Source: Microvelia longipes (lineage: Eukaryota; Arthropoda; Insecta; Hemiptera; Veliidae). Taken from it: 64,000 nt of DNA. Shown in pieces: positions 30,916 to 42,564 of the stretch; position 1 is the stretch's first letter; every line of letters starts with the position of its first letter. The position numbers and the translations under genes were made by a program. The notes beneath the pieces were generated by a model. That model was not told where the DNA came from. It did not search any database and saw only the letters and a program-made list of their open reading frames with translations. The stretch is from positions 22,119,930 to 22,183,929 of the forward strand of contig JACMZG010000008.1 in the NCBI GenBank assembly GCA_018340805.1, in the 5' to 3' direction.

Positions 30916-33782
30916 TTTAGTTAAGATGTCTTCATACTTACGGATCACCTTTAGTTTGTTAAAATTTATAGTTTTTATAGTTATATTGTTATATTAGTTA
31001 TAGTTATATTATAGTTTTTACCTACATTTGTTTATCTATTACGTAAATACGCTTAAATATATAATAAATAATATTGTAGAAGGTATGGATCATTTTAATA
31101 ATACCTAGCTTCTTCACAATTTCTGCCGGTAGGTAATAAATAAATTAGTTTCAAAATAAATTGCATTATATTCTTCAAACATTATTTTTATTAGTTAAAT
31201 TAATTTATTATTTTGTTTGTGTGTTCGTTATAACCTCTTTAGATTAGATCCTAGTATGTGTTTTCAGTAATAAATGTTTCCTTGTATTTTAAGTTTAAAT
31301 TGTGTGGGCACTTAGTGCCAGAAAAACAGTGTTCTAATTTCTCACACCACATCTCTCTAATCCTTACCTTATAAGACCCATATATTCTCTTTTATTTATT
31401 TTAGAGCCAGCTATAACATTAAGTTATTACAGAATTATAAAATTAGTAGAAAGGGTATTGTTTTGTGTTCTCTTATTTGTGTTGCGGTCGGCTGATTTTT
31501 TTCTTTTCATGTTCCATATAAATAGTTTATATGGACTAAACAAATAATAGCATTACAACTATTGATAAATTGTTACAGATATTAATTTTTCTTATTCATT
31601 ATTCTTTGTTTTATTAAGTATTTACTATATACATTACTAATAGGACTATTAGTATAAATTCTGTACCTCTATTTGATTCCCTTTGTTCGTACTTTTATAA
31701 ATTACTTACAATTAGGCTTTTTGAAAAATGATACATGTTAGGAAGATAATGGAATAAAAGGGAAGAAGAAAGAAGTTTCATACGTTTCGAAGAGTGGGAC
31801 CCCTTGTCGTCATTTATATCAATTTCTTTGGGATACCGTCTTGCTCGAATGCAGTGGCATCTTATGACGAGAAATCCCTTCCCTAATCATTCCTTTCTAC
31901 TTGCTTTAGCTTCGTTTCCCATTGGACCATTCTTCTTCCGAATAATTGGATTACCTTTTGGCCCTTTTGTTTATTAATAATGAATGTATATCATTCCCTC
32001 TTCATCTTTTAGAATTCTTCCCCTGATTTAACATACGAGAATGCTCTTGCCTAAAACTTTATTATTTATTAAGAAAACTTTTAAGTGCATTTAATATTTT
32101 TAAAGTAAAATTTATATAAATAAATTAAAATTACTTTAAACAAATACAACCAAACTGTTCCAACATTTTAATATTTTACTACGTAAATATTGAAAATATA
32201 TTTAGGGTAAAATATAACACGTAGTAGAAAGATAAAAATGGGCTAAAAAGTGAATTTTTATCTAGGCTTAAAAACATAAGAGGGACAGTGTTTATTTAAT
32301 GAATAAATAAATTAGAGTTATTTTAATAAAGTTATCCACTGGGAATTACTTTTCCGTGCTAAAATAAATCCCATTTGGGAAATCCATGTACATTTTTATT
32401 TCATTCTTTTGAGAAATATAAGTCAATAAATTAACACTGGTTTATAATATTATATAAAAATGTCTTTTGGTATTTTAAATTCATTTTTGTTCTAACTTTT
32501 TAATATTTATTATATTTCTCTTGGGGTATATTTAAAGGCAATTATGTTCAAAAGTAAATAATTGTAAGTTAAATAAGTTATTTACTTAGGCTATTATATA
32601 ATATTTGGACTCAATTATGAGACAATTTAGATGTCAGACGGGAAATAAATATTAATAAGCTATTAAAATTAAAAAAAAGAAAACAATATTTTGTTTCTTA
32701 AAGTATTTAAAACAAATTTTAATAGTTTTTTTCGGACTTAAAACTATCGAATTATACTTTTAGCGTTGTTGTTGATACATTAAAGAAATTATAATTGCAA
32801 TTATTATTTCTAAAAATAAATATGATTAATGTTTTTATTATATTGATTATGGTTTTCCAGAATAGACAGCTGTAGTTAAGTTACTAGAAGTTATTAGTTA
32901 AGTTGTTAGAACTGACTGGTGATAAGGACTATGATTTGGCTTTAATTTTCTAAACAATGCTGGATTTGACTAAACAATTAGTCAAAAAGTTGATTCATTT
33001 TAATTTGATCAATATTCAAGGCATACTTTTATTCTTTTTATTTAAATTGTATGTTCTTATATTTATTTCAAAAGATATTAACTTTCAAATATCATTTCTC
33101 AATTATGTAATTCTGTTTATATGAAAAATCATTTTGTAAGGATAGGTTGTTTCGAAAATGATTTGAGGCGGGAACTCGAAAACCTATCTTTTTTAGCTTT
33201 ATATTCTGTGTTGAAACCTGTGTGATAGGTAAGACCATTAGTTAGTTCAGTCTCTTGGGTAATAGTAGGGGCAGAACTTGCATTTGACGCTACACGGTTA
33301 CCAATCTTAAGTTCTTTATCTGTTCTGTAGAGTAAGATGACCTCATTTCAATTGTTGTTTTATTGCTGACCATTTTATGACAAGCGGGTAAATATGGGGC
33401 GAAGCTTTTGTTAGTAAGGTTTAAAAAATAACAGAAAACGACATGAACAACTTGTCTTTAATATCTCAGAAACCCTAGACAAAATGCGTTTGAGGTTTTA
33501 ATAGTCTCAATTCAATTTAACGGTACTATACTATTAATATAAAATTTAAAGACATTTTTCTTAAATTTTATTCTTTGAGATTTTCTCCAAACTATTATCA
33601 TTTCATTATCTCGTAGGTATTGATTTTCGTTCGGACCGCTGTATTGCTACTATGGAGCTTTTTCTTTATAAAAATGCTCATACATCCTGACCTACATGAT
33701 GTAGAAAAACATTTTCTGTACATTTCTGTGGGGGCATTAACATGATCATTAAATATAGATATCAATTTGTTAACTATTACAA
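30916..33782. other. AT-rich non-coding stretch left of the retrovirus
   Basis: No repeat family shared with the rest of the window and no gene. A less AT-rich patch at 31740-32000 has no readable domain. This is the pre-insertion host sequence of the errantivirus. Confidence 0.45.
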
Positions 33783-33800
33783 TATTTCCCCTTTTATTTT
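33783..33800 (+). repeat. Left flanking direct repeat of the retrovirus
   Basis: TATTTCCCCTTTTATTTT, identical to 41372-41389 on the other side of the element. Depending on how the shared T and A at the LTR end are assigned, the duplication is 16-18 bp. Ty3/gypsy integrases usually give 4-6 bp. Confidence 0.85.
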
Positions 33801-33999
33801 CTGAACATTGCTGACTTGATAGCTCAAGCCCCCTTCATCTTTTATGTTGACATAAACATAATAAAACTTATATATAGGGGTAATAATGTACCCAAGCCTT
33901 GTAGTTTGTTTTCTATTGTTCTCTTGTACTTAACTTAGTGTATCTGTTAAATAAATTTTTTGTTTTTAAAAACTTTGAATATTATTCGTTTCACGTAAT
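33801..33999 (+). repeat. 5' LTR
   Basis: Matches 41179-41373. It has a TATA-like TTATATATAGGGG (about 33869-33881) and an AATAAA polyadenylation word (33950-33955), and ends ..TTTCACGTAAT against the primer-binding site. It starts at CTGAACATTG and lacks the first about 9 bases (AGTTATATT) found at the start of the 3' LTR. Confidence 0.92.
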
Positions 34000-34020
34000 T
34001 GGCGCTGCGGACAGGATACG
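34000..34020 (+). promoter_or_regulatory. Primer-binding site for minus-strand DNA synthesis
   Basis: TGGCGCTGCGGACAGGAT directly follows the LTR. TGGCG at the LTR edge followed by GACAGGAT is what a tRNA 3' end (TGGCG..) would give; the GACAGGAT part recalls the tRNA-Arg-type sites of mdg1/412-like elements, but the middle differs. The primer tRNA is therefore not decided. Confidence 0.7.
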
Positions 34021-34330
34021 TGGATAGGTTTTTTTTCATCGAAACTCTATTTTGTCTTAACAAATTAACCGCGTATCCGTAACCAAATAAATTTATTACT
34101 GTGAAGTGTTAAAGTGCTAAGTAATTAAGTGCAAGGATTAAACACTACCCGTTTGGAATAACGAAAAGTCCAGTCTTTTGAGAATAGAGGATTATATGAT
34201 GCCAAAGTTCTTCCTAGGTTTAATATTATTGTAAGTCTTTTATAAGTACTAAATACCAAAAAATAAGCAATTATCGTAAAAAGAAATATAAAAAGAAGAA
34301 AATTTATTTTGTTGATTGAAACTTAATTGT

Positions 34331-35695
34331 ATGAATAATTTTGAAGATTATACTAAGTTATTTGAGAATATAAATTTAAAAAAAAGTAGTTTAGCTAATC
34401 AAATCTTAGAATAAAAAACATTTTGGAGACAAGATGCCCGTAGATTATCAACTTTTGAAATATATTTGGAGACTATCCCTCCATATGATGGCAACCCACA
34501 TACCCTCTCAGTGTATGTTAACAACGCTGAAAGTTTAATTAATCAGTTTGCCACACCTGGAAACGAAGCTATCTGTACGTTCCTCTTAAAAGCTTTAGTA
34601 GGTAAACTAACTGGAAGGCACTTATGCTCATCGGTTCCCGGACCGAACTAACAACCTGGGCTCAAGTAAAAGAGACCCTTAATCAGTATTTTGGGGATCA
34701 GAGGGATCTCGATTGTCTCATTCAGGATTTATTATGCCTGAAACCCGATAGGAGAGAAGCTCCCTATCAATTTGGTATCAAATGCCAAGACCTGAGATGC
34801 TTAATCATTTCAAAGTTAAATGTAATGACCGGTCTCTCATCGTCCGAAAAAACAATAAGGGTTAAGAGCTATGATGATCTTGCTCTCAAGACGTTCATCA
34901 GAGGCCTCCCCCTCACTTACAACTCAGTATTCGATTAAGAAACCCTAGCTCATTAGAAACAGCTATGGGTACGTCATAGAAGAAGAAAATTTTCTGCATG
35001 CTTCCAGACAGAGCAATAACCTCAATTTCAACTCGACGTACAATCCAATAAGTAAAATAACTCCAAGTAGTCTAAGTAGTAAACATACTAACCTAAATAC
35101 TCTATCCAAACCTCCTACAAACTTTAATAGAATACCTAACAGATTTGTTCCCCTCCTCAATACTATACTCGTGGACCCCAACTAAATTCGCAAAACTATT
35201 ATAGACCCATGTCAAATAATGTTAATCTTAATCAAAGACCACCATTTGTAAACCAGCAATATAGGGCACCGACCCCACCTCGTCCTTGGGTACCTCAAAA
35301 TCATTTTTATAATAACCAAAAATTCAGTGGACCTAACAATATTAATCAAAGCACTCCAACACCTATGGATGTGGATTCGAGTAATACAAAATTATTTCAC
35401 CAAAATATAGATAGCTATAACCCATACGAGGGTCTATCTTCTTATAACTATCTTGATGAGGGCCAACTTGATTATTGGTACTCAAGTGAACATGAATTGC
35501 ACATCCTGGTTTGATCTAGGTCAACCCCCATATAACTATCAACCTGATATAGATATCCAAAACCACGTCCCTGAGATAAACCAACGCCTTCCTGGCTCCT
35601 CAGGAACCAGCCAAGAAAATCAATTAGGTACTGATACTACAAACGGAGATAAATCCCTTTTTCGGGAAACTGCCTCCCAGGACCTGGAGAGTTAG
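34331..35695 (+). pseudogene. gag (structural polyprotein), broken
   Basis: Starts at ATG 34331 (MNNFEDYTKLFENI..) after a leader of about 330 bases. The frame has a TAA at 34412 but continues in phase through TFWRQDARRLSTFEIYLE and PPYDGNPHTLS to 34651. It then shifts to the frame at 34624-34938 (TWAQVKETLNQYFGDQRDL, the capsid-like core of errantivirus Gag), shifts again (LRNPSSLETAMG, then YVIEEENFLHASRQ), and stops at 35183. A proline/asparagine-rich tail follows (35209-35514, containing PTPMDVDSS). No CCHC zinc knuckle is visible, which is usual for errantiviruses. The gene shows at least four breaks. Its role would be particle assembly and RNA packaging in the cytoplasm. Confidence 0.85.
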
Positions 35696-36542
35696 TACAA
35701 GTAAATTGCGTTAGAGAAGATTTACCGTATGTTAACATTCCGGAAATAAATGCTAAATTACTAATTGACACCGGAAGTTCTAGAAGTTTACTCGATCCAG
35801 AAATAGCTAAGAAATACTTTAATCAGTATATTTACAAAGAAAATTTCACATTCAAACGGCCCACGATATCACTTTTCATGACGAAGTGATAAGCATACCA
35901 ATATTCCCCTCTTCCAAACTTGACAAGGTAAGCTACCACAAATTTTATTTATTCAAATTTAATCAAAATTTCGACGGACTGATAGGAATTGACCTTTTAA
36001 AACTATTAAGTGCTCAAATAGACATGAAAAATAAACTATTGGTAACCCCTCATATTAAGCTACCAATAGTATACGGGAAAAGTGATGACCCAGTACAAAC
36101 TTATAAAATCCCAGCCAACACACAATTAGTGATAAAACTCCCTGTAGACAAAGAGTCAGGTTTAGCTGTGATAGAGCAAATTAAAATAAAGAAAGGAGTA
36201 GAAATCCCACAAGCTCTAGTAAATGTAAAAAATTATTGTGCCTACACGTGTATAAATAATTTTAATGACACAGAAGAAAATTTAGAAATGATGAGACCTT
36301 TAAATATAAATATTTTAGATCCAAATACAAATGACCTTGTACCGTGGGGAGAGAAAGTATTTAATCATAACATATGTCCTAATACAGATAAGACTTACTC
36401 ACACGACGACAAACTTACAGACAATCTAAAAAAGCTGAGACTAGATCATTGTAACGAAGAAGAAAAACAAGCTATAAATGCACTTTGTTTGAATATAGAG
36501 ATATATTCATTGTCAAGGTATTCCTTTAACTTTTACAAATGA
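35692..36542 (+). pseudogene. pol: retropepsin protease and linker, broken
   Basis: The aspartic protease active site is clear: AKLLIDTGSSRSLLDP in the frame starting near 35692. That frame stops at 35887-35889. The chain continues in another frame (35886-36542), with the second protease landmark GLIGIDLLKLLSAQ, where the usual IIG/LIG flap-side motif lies. A linker of about 150 residues toward the reverse transcriptase follows. Retropepsins act as dimers to cut the Gag and Pol chains. At least one frameshift separates the active-site half from the rest. Confidence 0.88.
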
Positions 36543-37866
36543 AATCAAACATCAGATAAATTTGACAGATGATAAGCCTATATATATTAAACAGTACAGA
36601 TACCCTGCCTCACTTAGAGAGGAAGTTAACAGACAAGTTAATGAAATGTTACGAGATGGAATAGTCCAGCATAGTACCTCGCCCTACTCGTTTCCAATAT
36701 GGGTGGTACCTAAGAAATTAGACACCACAGGGATACAAAAGTATAGGATCTGTATCGATTTTAGAGCCTTAACGACCGGACAATAGGGGACAAACACCCT
36801 TTACCTAACATTTCTGACATCCTAGATAATCTAGGTAATGCAAATTTCTATAGCACCCTCGATCTTGCCAGCGGGTTCCATCAAGTAGAGGTAGACCCAA
36901 AAGATAGATACAAAACTGCATTCTCTACAGATTCGTATCACCTAGAGTGGGTGAGACTCCCTATGGGGCTAAAAAATGCTCCTGCCACCTACGAAAGGAT
37001 GATGAACCATATCTTAAGAGGGCTAGTAAACAAAATTTGTATGGTATACCTGGATGACATTATTATATTTTCAACCACATTTAAACAACACCTCCAAAAT
37101 TTACGAACTGTTTTTGACCGACTTCGACAGGCTAACCTAAAAGTCACACTTGACAAATCTGAGTTTTTAAAACCAGAAGTACAGTTCCTGGGTCATATCG
37201 TTACTCCTGAGGGTGTAAAACCAAACCCCGACAAAATATCTGCCATAAAAAAATACCCCATTCCTAAAACTCAAAAAGAAATCAAGTGCTTCTTAGGCTT
37301 ACTGTCATATTACCGACGGTTTTAAGGACTTTGCAAAAATCACAAAGCCTATGACGGCATGTTTAAAAAAGAATTCTAAAGTAGTATATGAAGACCCACC
37401 TTTATACAATGTTTTGAGGCATGCAAAAACATGCTGATTAACGACCCGATTTTACAGTACCCTGATTTCAGTAAAGAATTCATATTAACTACTGATGCTA
37501 GTAACTTTGCTATTTCGGGAATACTATCACAAGGCACTGTTCCAATGACCGGCCTATAGCGTACGCTTCGCGCACCCTAAGCGAAACAGAAGTTCGTTAT
37601 AGTACTATAGAAAAGGAACTCTTGGCTATTGTTTGGGCATGCGGTTATTTCCGCCACTATATTTGGGGAAAGAATTCAAAATCTATACTGACCATCGACC
37701 CTTAACTTGGTTGTTTAATCTTAAGGAACCAAACTCAAAATTAATCCGTTGGAAATTGAAACTCGAGGAATATGACTATGAGCTTATTTATAAGCGGGGC
37801 TCACAAAATGTAATGCCGATGCGCTATCTAGAATTAAAATTAATGCCATTGAGAGCGAATCTATAG
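36516..37866 (+). pseudogene. pol: reverse transcriptase and RNase H, broken
   Basis: The thumb/finger start (LTDDKPIYIKQYRYP, VNEMLRDGIVQHSTSPYSF) is in one frame up to 36786. After a frameshift come motif A ([16 protein letters not shown]), [17 protein letters not shown] and the catalytic YLDDIIIFS box near 37052. The frame runs to LSYYRRF and a stop at 37323-37325. The connection and RNase H follow with further shifts: [18 protein letters not shown] (first catalytic Asp), [17 protein letters not shown] (Glu) and [13 protein letters not shown] (Asp). So all catalytic residues that can be checked are present; only the reading frame is broken (at least four times). The enzyme copies the RNA into DNA and degrades the template. 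Confidence 0.92.
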
Positions 37867-38300
37867 CTGAAACCACTAATAGCGTCACTAACAATGTAGG
37901 AGACTCCCAGTTCGATGCAGCCAGATATTTGCGAGATCTGTGCGAAAATATCAACGATAACCTAGACCCCAATTTAGAACCATCGAATTTGAATATTAGT
38001 GATAATTTGGATCAGCCGGTATGTACAAATATAAACCCTCAAGATACTCCTCAAAATATTACCGAGTTAAATCAGAGTGAACACCTTAGTACACAACATA
38101 CAACTAACAACGACGTAATAAACGATGGCATCCGAATTTTAGACGAACTAATAAATAATAAACGTAATCAGATAATTATTGAACCAAACGTACATCAGAC
38201 TGTTGACATAAATACAGACACTAGCACAGAACAAAGTATTGTTAGAGTTAAAATTCCAAAAAATAATAACTATGACCTTATACTAGATTTTTGAAAACTC
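37867..38300 (+). other. pol spacer between RNase H and integrase
   Basis: The frame at 37929-38294 encodes about 120 residues rich in Asn, Asp, Thr and Gln, with no known domain. It lies where errantivirus Pol carries a poorly conserved spacer. It is not an independent gene. Confidence 0.6.
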
Positions 38301-39521
38301 ATACTATAGGTGACGTCACATATTATTTATATTTCCTTGACGACTCCCTCTATCCGGAGTTTTGTAAAGTTTACCTTGAAAAATTCTCCAATAACGGCCC
38401 TAAATTAATTAAATGCACTAAGATGTTGCTTACTATTAACGACCTGGAGGAGCAGTGGCCGTGGTGAAGGATTATCATATTGGTAAAACGAACCATAGAG
38501 GCATTACAGAAACGCTATCTCAACTACAAAGACGTTACTACTGGAAAGGCATGAAACGACTAATAACTAAAAATTATTAACGAATGTGTAATTTGTCAAA
38601 AAACCAAATACAACCGGACCCCCACGTACTCACCCTTAATGTTAACACCTACCGCATCGAAACCGTTTGAAATCGTACATTTAGATACATATACCTACAA
38701 CGGGAGGAATTACCTGACTATGGTAGATGCATTTAGCAAATTTGCTCAAGCATATTTTATTGAAGGCAAAACTGCCATTCATATTAGTAATACACTATTA
38801 AAGTTTCTTACATGTTTCGGAATCCCTCGCAACTTCATATTAGATAATGGAACTGAGTTCAATAATGAAATTGTTAAAGAAATGCTAAAACTGCATAAAA
38901 TCAACGTTCACTTTTACGACTAAGAATCACCATGAAGGAAATGGAATAATAGAACGTTTCCACAGTACGATAACCGAACATCTTAGGATATTAGGAAAAT
39001 CTCACGGGCCAGAAAACATAGAATTAATGAACTATGCCCTGATAGCATATAATCAGTCAATACACAGTAGTACTAATTTCACTCCCCATGAATTAGTATT
39101 TGGCCATACCGATCTCAGAGACCCCCATGAAATATTTCTACCGACTACTTTTTATACCGACTATGTCGAGTCCCATCACAAAAGGTTAGAAAAAGGTGTA
39201 CGAAAATATTGCAACAAATTATCCACCAACAAGGAAAAAATAATTAATAAACGGAACACGTTAGGCGATGTAAACAACAAATTCGAAATAGGCCAGCGAG
39301 TATATAAAATCAGTCCGAATCGAAGAAACAAAAAGTCAGATAGATTTGTTGGACCTTATGAGATTACAAAAATATTAGACAGAAATCGAGTTGAGGTAAC
39401 CACCCCTATCGATAAAACAGGTAAAAAGAAAACACTCATTATACATATAAAGGAGTTAAAACCCCCTCATGTTACAGATGGGCCTTCCACGTCGAGGGAA
39501 AGTCAAAACGAACAGACTTAA
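38301..39521 (+). pseudogene. pol: integrase, broken
   Basis: The zinc-binding N-terminus is visible around 38468-38600 (HIGKTNHRGITETL, RRYYWKGM, then CVICQKTKYNR in another frame). The catalytic core has HLDTYTYNGRNYLTMVDAFS (first Asp), RNFILDNGTEFNNEIV (second Asp) and, after a frameshift at about 38925, HHEGNGIIERFHST (Glu). The C-terminus holds SDRFVGPYEITKIL, the GPY/F module. The last frame (39027-39521) is intact. Integrase inserts the DNA copy into the genome. At least three frame breaks are present. The start of env overlaps its last codons. Confidence 0.9.
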
Positions 39522-41192
39522 CAAACAATCCTGGACTACTACCCCTAAATTTAGGACAGGCTCAAACAGTTACCGACCACTGGAAATTTATACAGGTATA
39601 CGATTTTCAAAAAACCTTTGACGAGTATCAACATTTGGTTAAATCATATGAAGAAGTTAAACGATTATCCGATAACTCTGTATACACTAAGCAAAACAGT
39701 TCTTTCAGACTAGTAGATTTTCTTATTACCAAAACCGCTCAACAATTCGATCAACTAAACCCCTCACTTAAACTAAGACAAAAGAGAGGCTTAATAGATG
39801 GATTAGGTTCTATTATAAAATCTATCACTGGAAATCTAGATAATGCTGACGCTGCACGATACGATAAACTATTAACAGATATAAGTGAAAATCAACACAA
39901 AATAAAGTATGCTACTTCCCTACAAACTACCCTTCTACAAAATACTACCGAAGAATTTAGTAAAAGTATAGAAACATTAGCACGAAATCAAAGAATACTC
40001 GAATCTCAAGTAAAGACTATAGTGTACGACAAATTAAATAAATCCCTGTGTCACCATTTTGGGTTTCAAACTATAGTACAGCAAATTATAAATAATTTTC
40101 AGATCATTAGAGACACTTTAGAACAATTAGAAGTTGCCATCTCGTTTGCGAAACTTGGTACCTTTCACAACTCAATGATCGATCCCTTTGAATTATTAAA
40201 TAAGATTAATAGTGTAAATAAAGATTTAAATAGCGGGAGATTTCCATTCGAAGCTACATTAGAGAACGTGTTATCTTTTGAAAGAATAATATCTGTAAAA
40301 TGCTATAGTAAGCAAAATCAAATCGTCTTCATAATAGAAGTACCAATCGTGGAAACAAAATCCTACCGTATCTACGAACTCATACCAGTCCCTATTTTCA
40401 GATCCAATTCCTATGTATCTATTATTCCATCCTCTAAGTATGTACTACTAAACGATCAAAAATTTGCTTATACTAATAAACTCTGTAAAGAATAAATAGT
40501 AAAACTTTATATGTAATAACTTATATACATATGGTCTAGATACTAATAATAATATATGTGAAATATATGTTAGCTAATTCATCTTTGGATAAATGCTATG
40601 TCTCGAGATTTAACATCTCCAAAACATTTATTCAAAGAATAGATACTATAAATGGATTGTAGTAGATAGAAAAGAAAATTTAGTTGTAGAAACCTGCGAA
40701 GATAGCAGAGAAACTTACCCTATATCGGGAAGTGTTTTATTAGAATTAGATAATAAGTGTCAAATAGAATTAGGTAATCATGTATTTAAATCATTCTCAA
40801 ATGAAGGAACTAGATTGGGAACAATTAACTACAACATACCAATTTTTAATTTAACTAATTCCAACTCAGATTTAAATATTCAAAATCCCTTCAAGTTGGA
40901 CCCAGTTAACTTAAAAATTAGTCATATCAAAAATGAACTTAAGAACCAACAAATGATTTTAAGTGATGTTTCCAATATAGCAATCTATAAAAGAATTAAT
41001 ATAGTTACAGTTATATTGTATGTTTTTCTTTTATTTATAGTATTAGTTTTAATGTTCTTATATGTGTGTAATAGAAAACATGTCAACATAAAAAAGGATG
41101 TTCCATCCTCGATTCCAAACATATCGGATTCTGTGGATTCTCCCCATAATCCTCAAATTCAGCATGGAGAGTTATATTCTGAACATTGCTGA
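39505..41192 (+). pseudogene. env (fusion glycoprotein), broken
   Basis: The frame opens before 39535, overlapping the end of integrase, and runs to 40495 without an ATG near its beginning. In errantiviruses env is expressed from a spliced RNA, so a missing local ATG is not odd. Landmarks: a furin-type RQKR at 39776-39787, followed by GLIDGLGSIIKSITGNL, the region that acts as fusion peptide in the errantivirus Env/baculovirus F family. A helical stretch follows. A stop at 40493-40495 and frameshifts in 40496-40815 interrupt the ectodomain. The last frame (40815-41192) carries one membrane anchor (VTVILYVFLLFIVLVLMFLY) and a short cytoplasmic tail, ending inside the 3' LTR. Defective as it stands. 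Confidence 0.88.
41158..41169 (+). promoter_or_regulatory. Polypurine tract region (plus-strand primer)
   Basis: CAGCATGGAG lies directly before AGTTAT, the probable true LTR start. The purine run is short (ATGGAGAG), which makes its exact limits uncertain. Confidence 0.5.
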
Positions 41193-41373
41193 CTTGATAG
41201 CTCAAGCCCCTTTCATCTTTTATGTTGACATAAACATAATAAACTTATATATAGGGGTACTAATGTACCCAAGCCTTGTAGTTTGTTTTCTATTGTTCTC
41301 TTGTACTTAACTTAGTGTATCTGTAAATAATTTTATTGTTTTTAAAAACTTTGAATATTATTCGTTTCACGTA
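41170..41373 (+). repeat. 3' LTR
   Basis: Starts AGTTATATTCTGAACATTG; AGTTA is the usual first word of errantivirus LTRs. It ends TTTCACGTA, two bases short of the 5' LTR end. The polyadenylation word is AATAAT (41326-41331) where the 5' LTR has AATAAA. The env stop codon (41190-41192) lies inside this LTR. Confidence 0.92.
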
Positions 41374-41389
41374 TTTCCCCTTTTATTTT
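41372..41389 (+). repeat. Right flanking direct repeat of the retrovirus
   Basis: TATTTCCCCTTTTATTTT, identical to 33783-33800. The next base differs (A here, C there), which fixes the right limit of the repeat. Confidence 0.85.
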
Positions 41390-42511
41390 AATAAATAAGA
41401 CACGAAAGTAATTGAGTATAACTATTGATTTGTTTCGCTGTGTGACACTTATCTTATGGTATAGTGCCAATCGCCCATTCCATAAATACACAAAATATGC
41501 GCTCCTATAGTCTGAAGACAAATAATTTTATGTGATGTGGGGGCGTTGCTCTCTCTCTTGTCGCAATTAAAGTTCTAATCTTAATATTTATTTATCATTA
41601 CTCTATTTTACAACTCATATATACTTAAGAGAAGCTGATGGAAACATAGTTCTGTCTTAAACAAGGGTAGAGATAATACTGGCACCTGTTGAAATAATTT
41701 AACTCCAGTCTTTTTATTACGCTGAATATTAATAAAGTTATATCTGATTTTATTATAAATATACTTTTGTATACAATCTAAAAATACTGGAAAACATGAA
41801 GGCTAATGACTTGTTATCTTGGTAATTTTATAAGTAGAGAAAATGATAGTCATGTTCCTTATCTGATTGACCTAAACATACTTTGTAGTTACTTTAGATT
41901 ATTATTTTGCCTGAAGGGGATTAGCCGTAGGATGAGACGAGTATATTTCGTTACTCTTTGAAAGTTAAAGGCCTATCTAATGGGATTAAATATTTAACAT
42001 TTCATAACTCATCTTATCATTACTAATCAGTATTATGTTGTTATAAACTTACTTTCACATTATGTAACTAGTTTATTAGCTGTGTTCCGTTTTAATATTT
42101 TTAATTTGGCCAGAAGTTCGGGAGTAACAAAATTTAGTTTCAGAGCTTCTTGGTGACAAAATAAGCTCATTTTTCCTTTAAAAAATCCGGTAACAATTGT
42201 GTACCAAGAAGTGATGTTTAGGTTTTGAGACATAGACCAAAACCTTAGGCAAGATACGAATTGTTCACGCATTGCAAAAAAAATTCACCCGGCTTAAGGA
42301 CCTCCGCGCCAGAATTTTTAAGACCCTTACCCTTCAATGAAATTCACCGTTTGAATTGTATCTTTTACAAGTATAATTTCAAAAATGGACCGACCAAGTC
42401 ATCTTCATTCCAGGATGTATTAACTCACTCTGACTATTTTAGGTGCTAATGCCGAAAAAAATATTCTGATATAATGATTGATTTGTATTTATTATGAATG
42501 CAATATGTACA

Positions 42512-42564
<53 letters not shown>

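Larger units (their letters stand above)
33801..41373 (+). mobile_element. Errantivirus (env-carrying Ty3/gypsy endogenous retrovirus), full-length but defective
   Basis: An element of about 7.57 kb with two LTRs of about 200 bp, a primer-binding site, gag, pol (protease, reverse transcriptase, RNase H, integrase) and env in standard order on the plus strand. Its Env has a furin-type site followed by the conserved Gly-rich stretch of the insect errantivirus Env/baculovirus F group, which identifies the class. About a dozen frameshifts or stops break all three genes, so it cannot make proteins by itself. The LTRs differ at about 6 of 196 aligned positions (about 3%), which points to a fairly recent insertion. 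Confidence 0.95.

Noticed and set aside
34963..35181. 72-residue minus frame inside gag
   Set aside because: Antisense shadow of the retroviral gag sequence.
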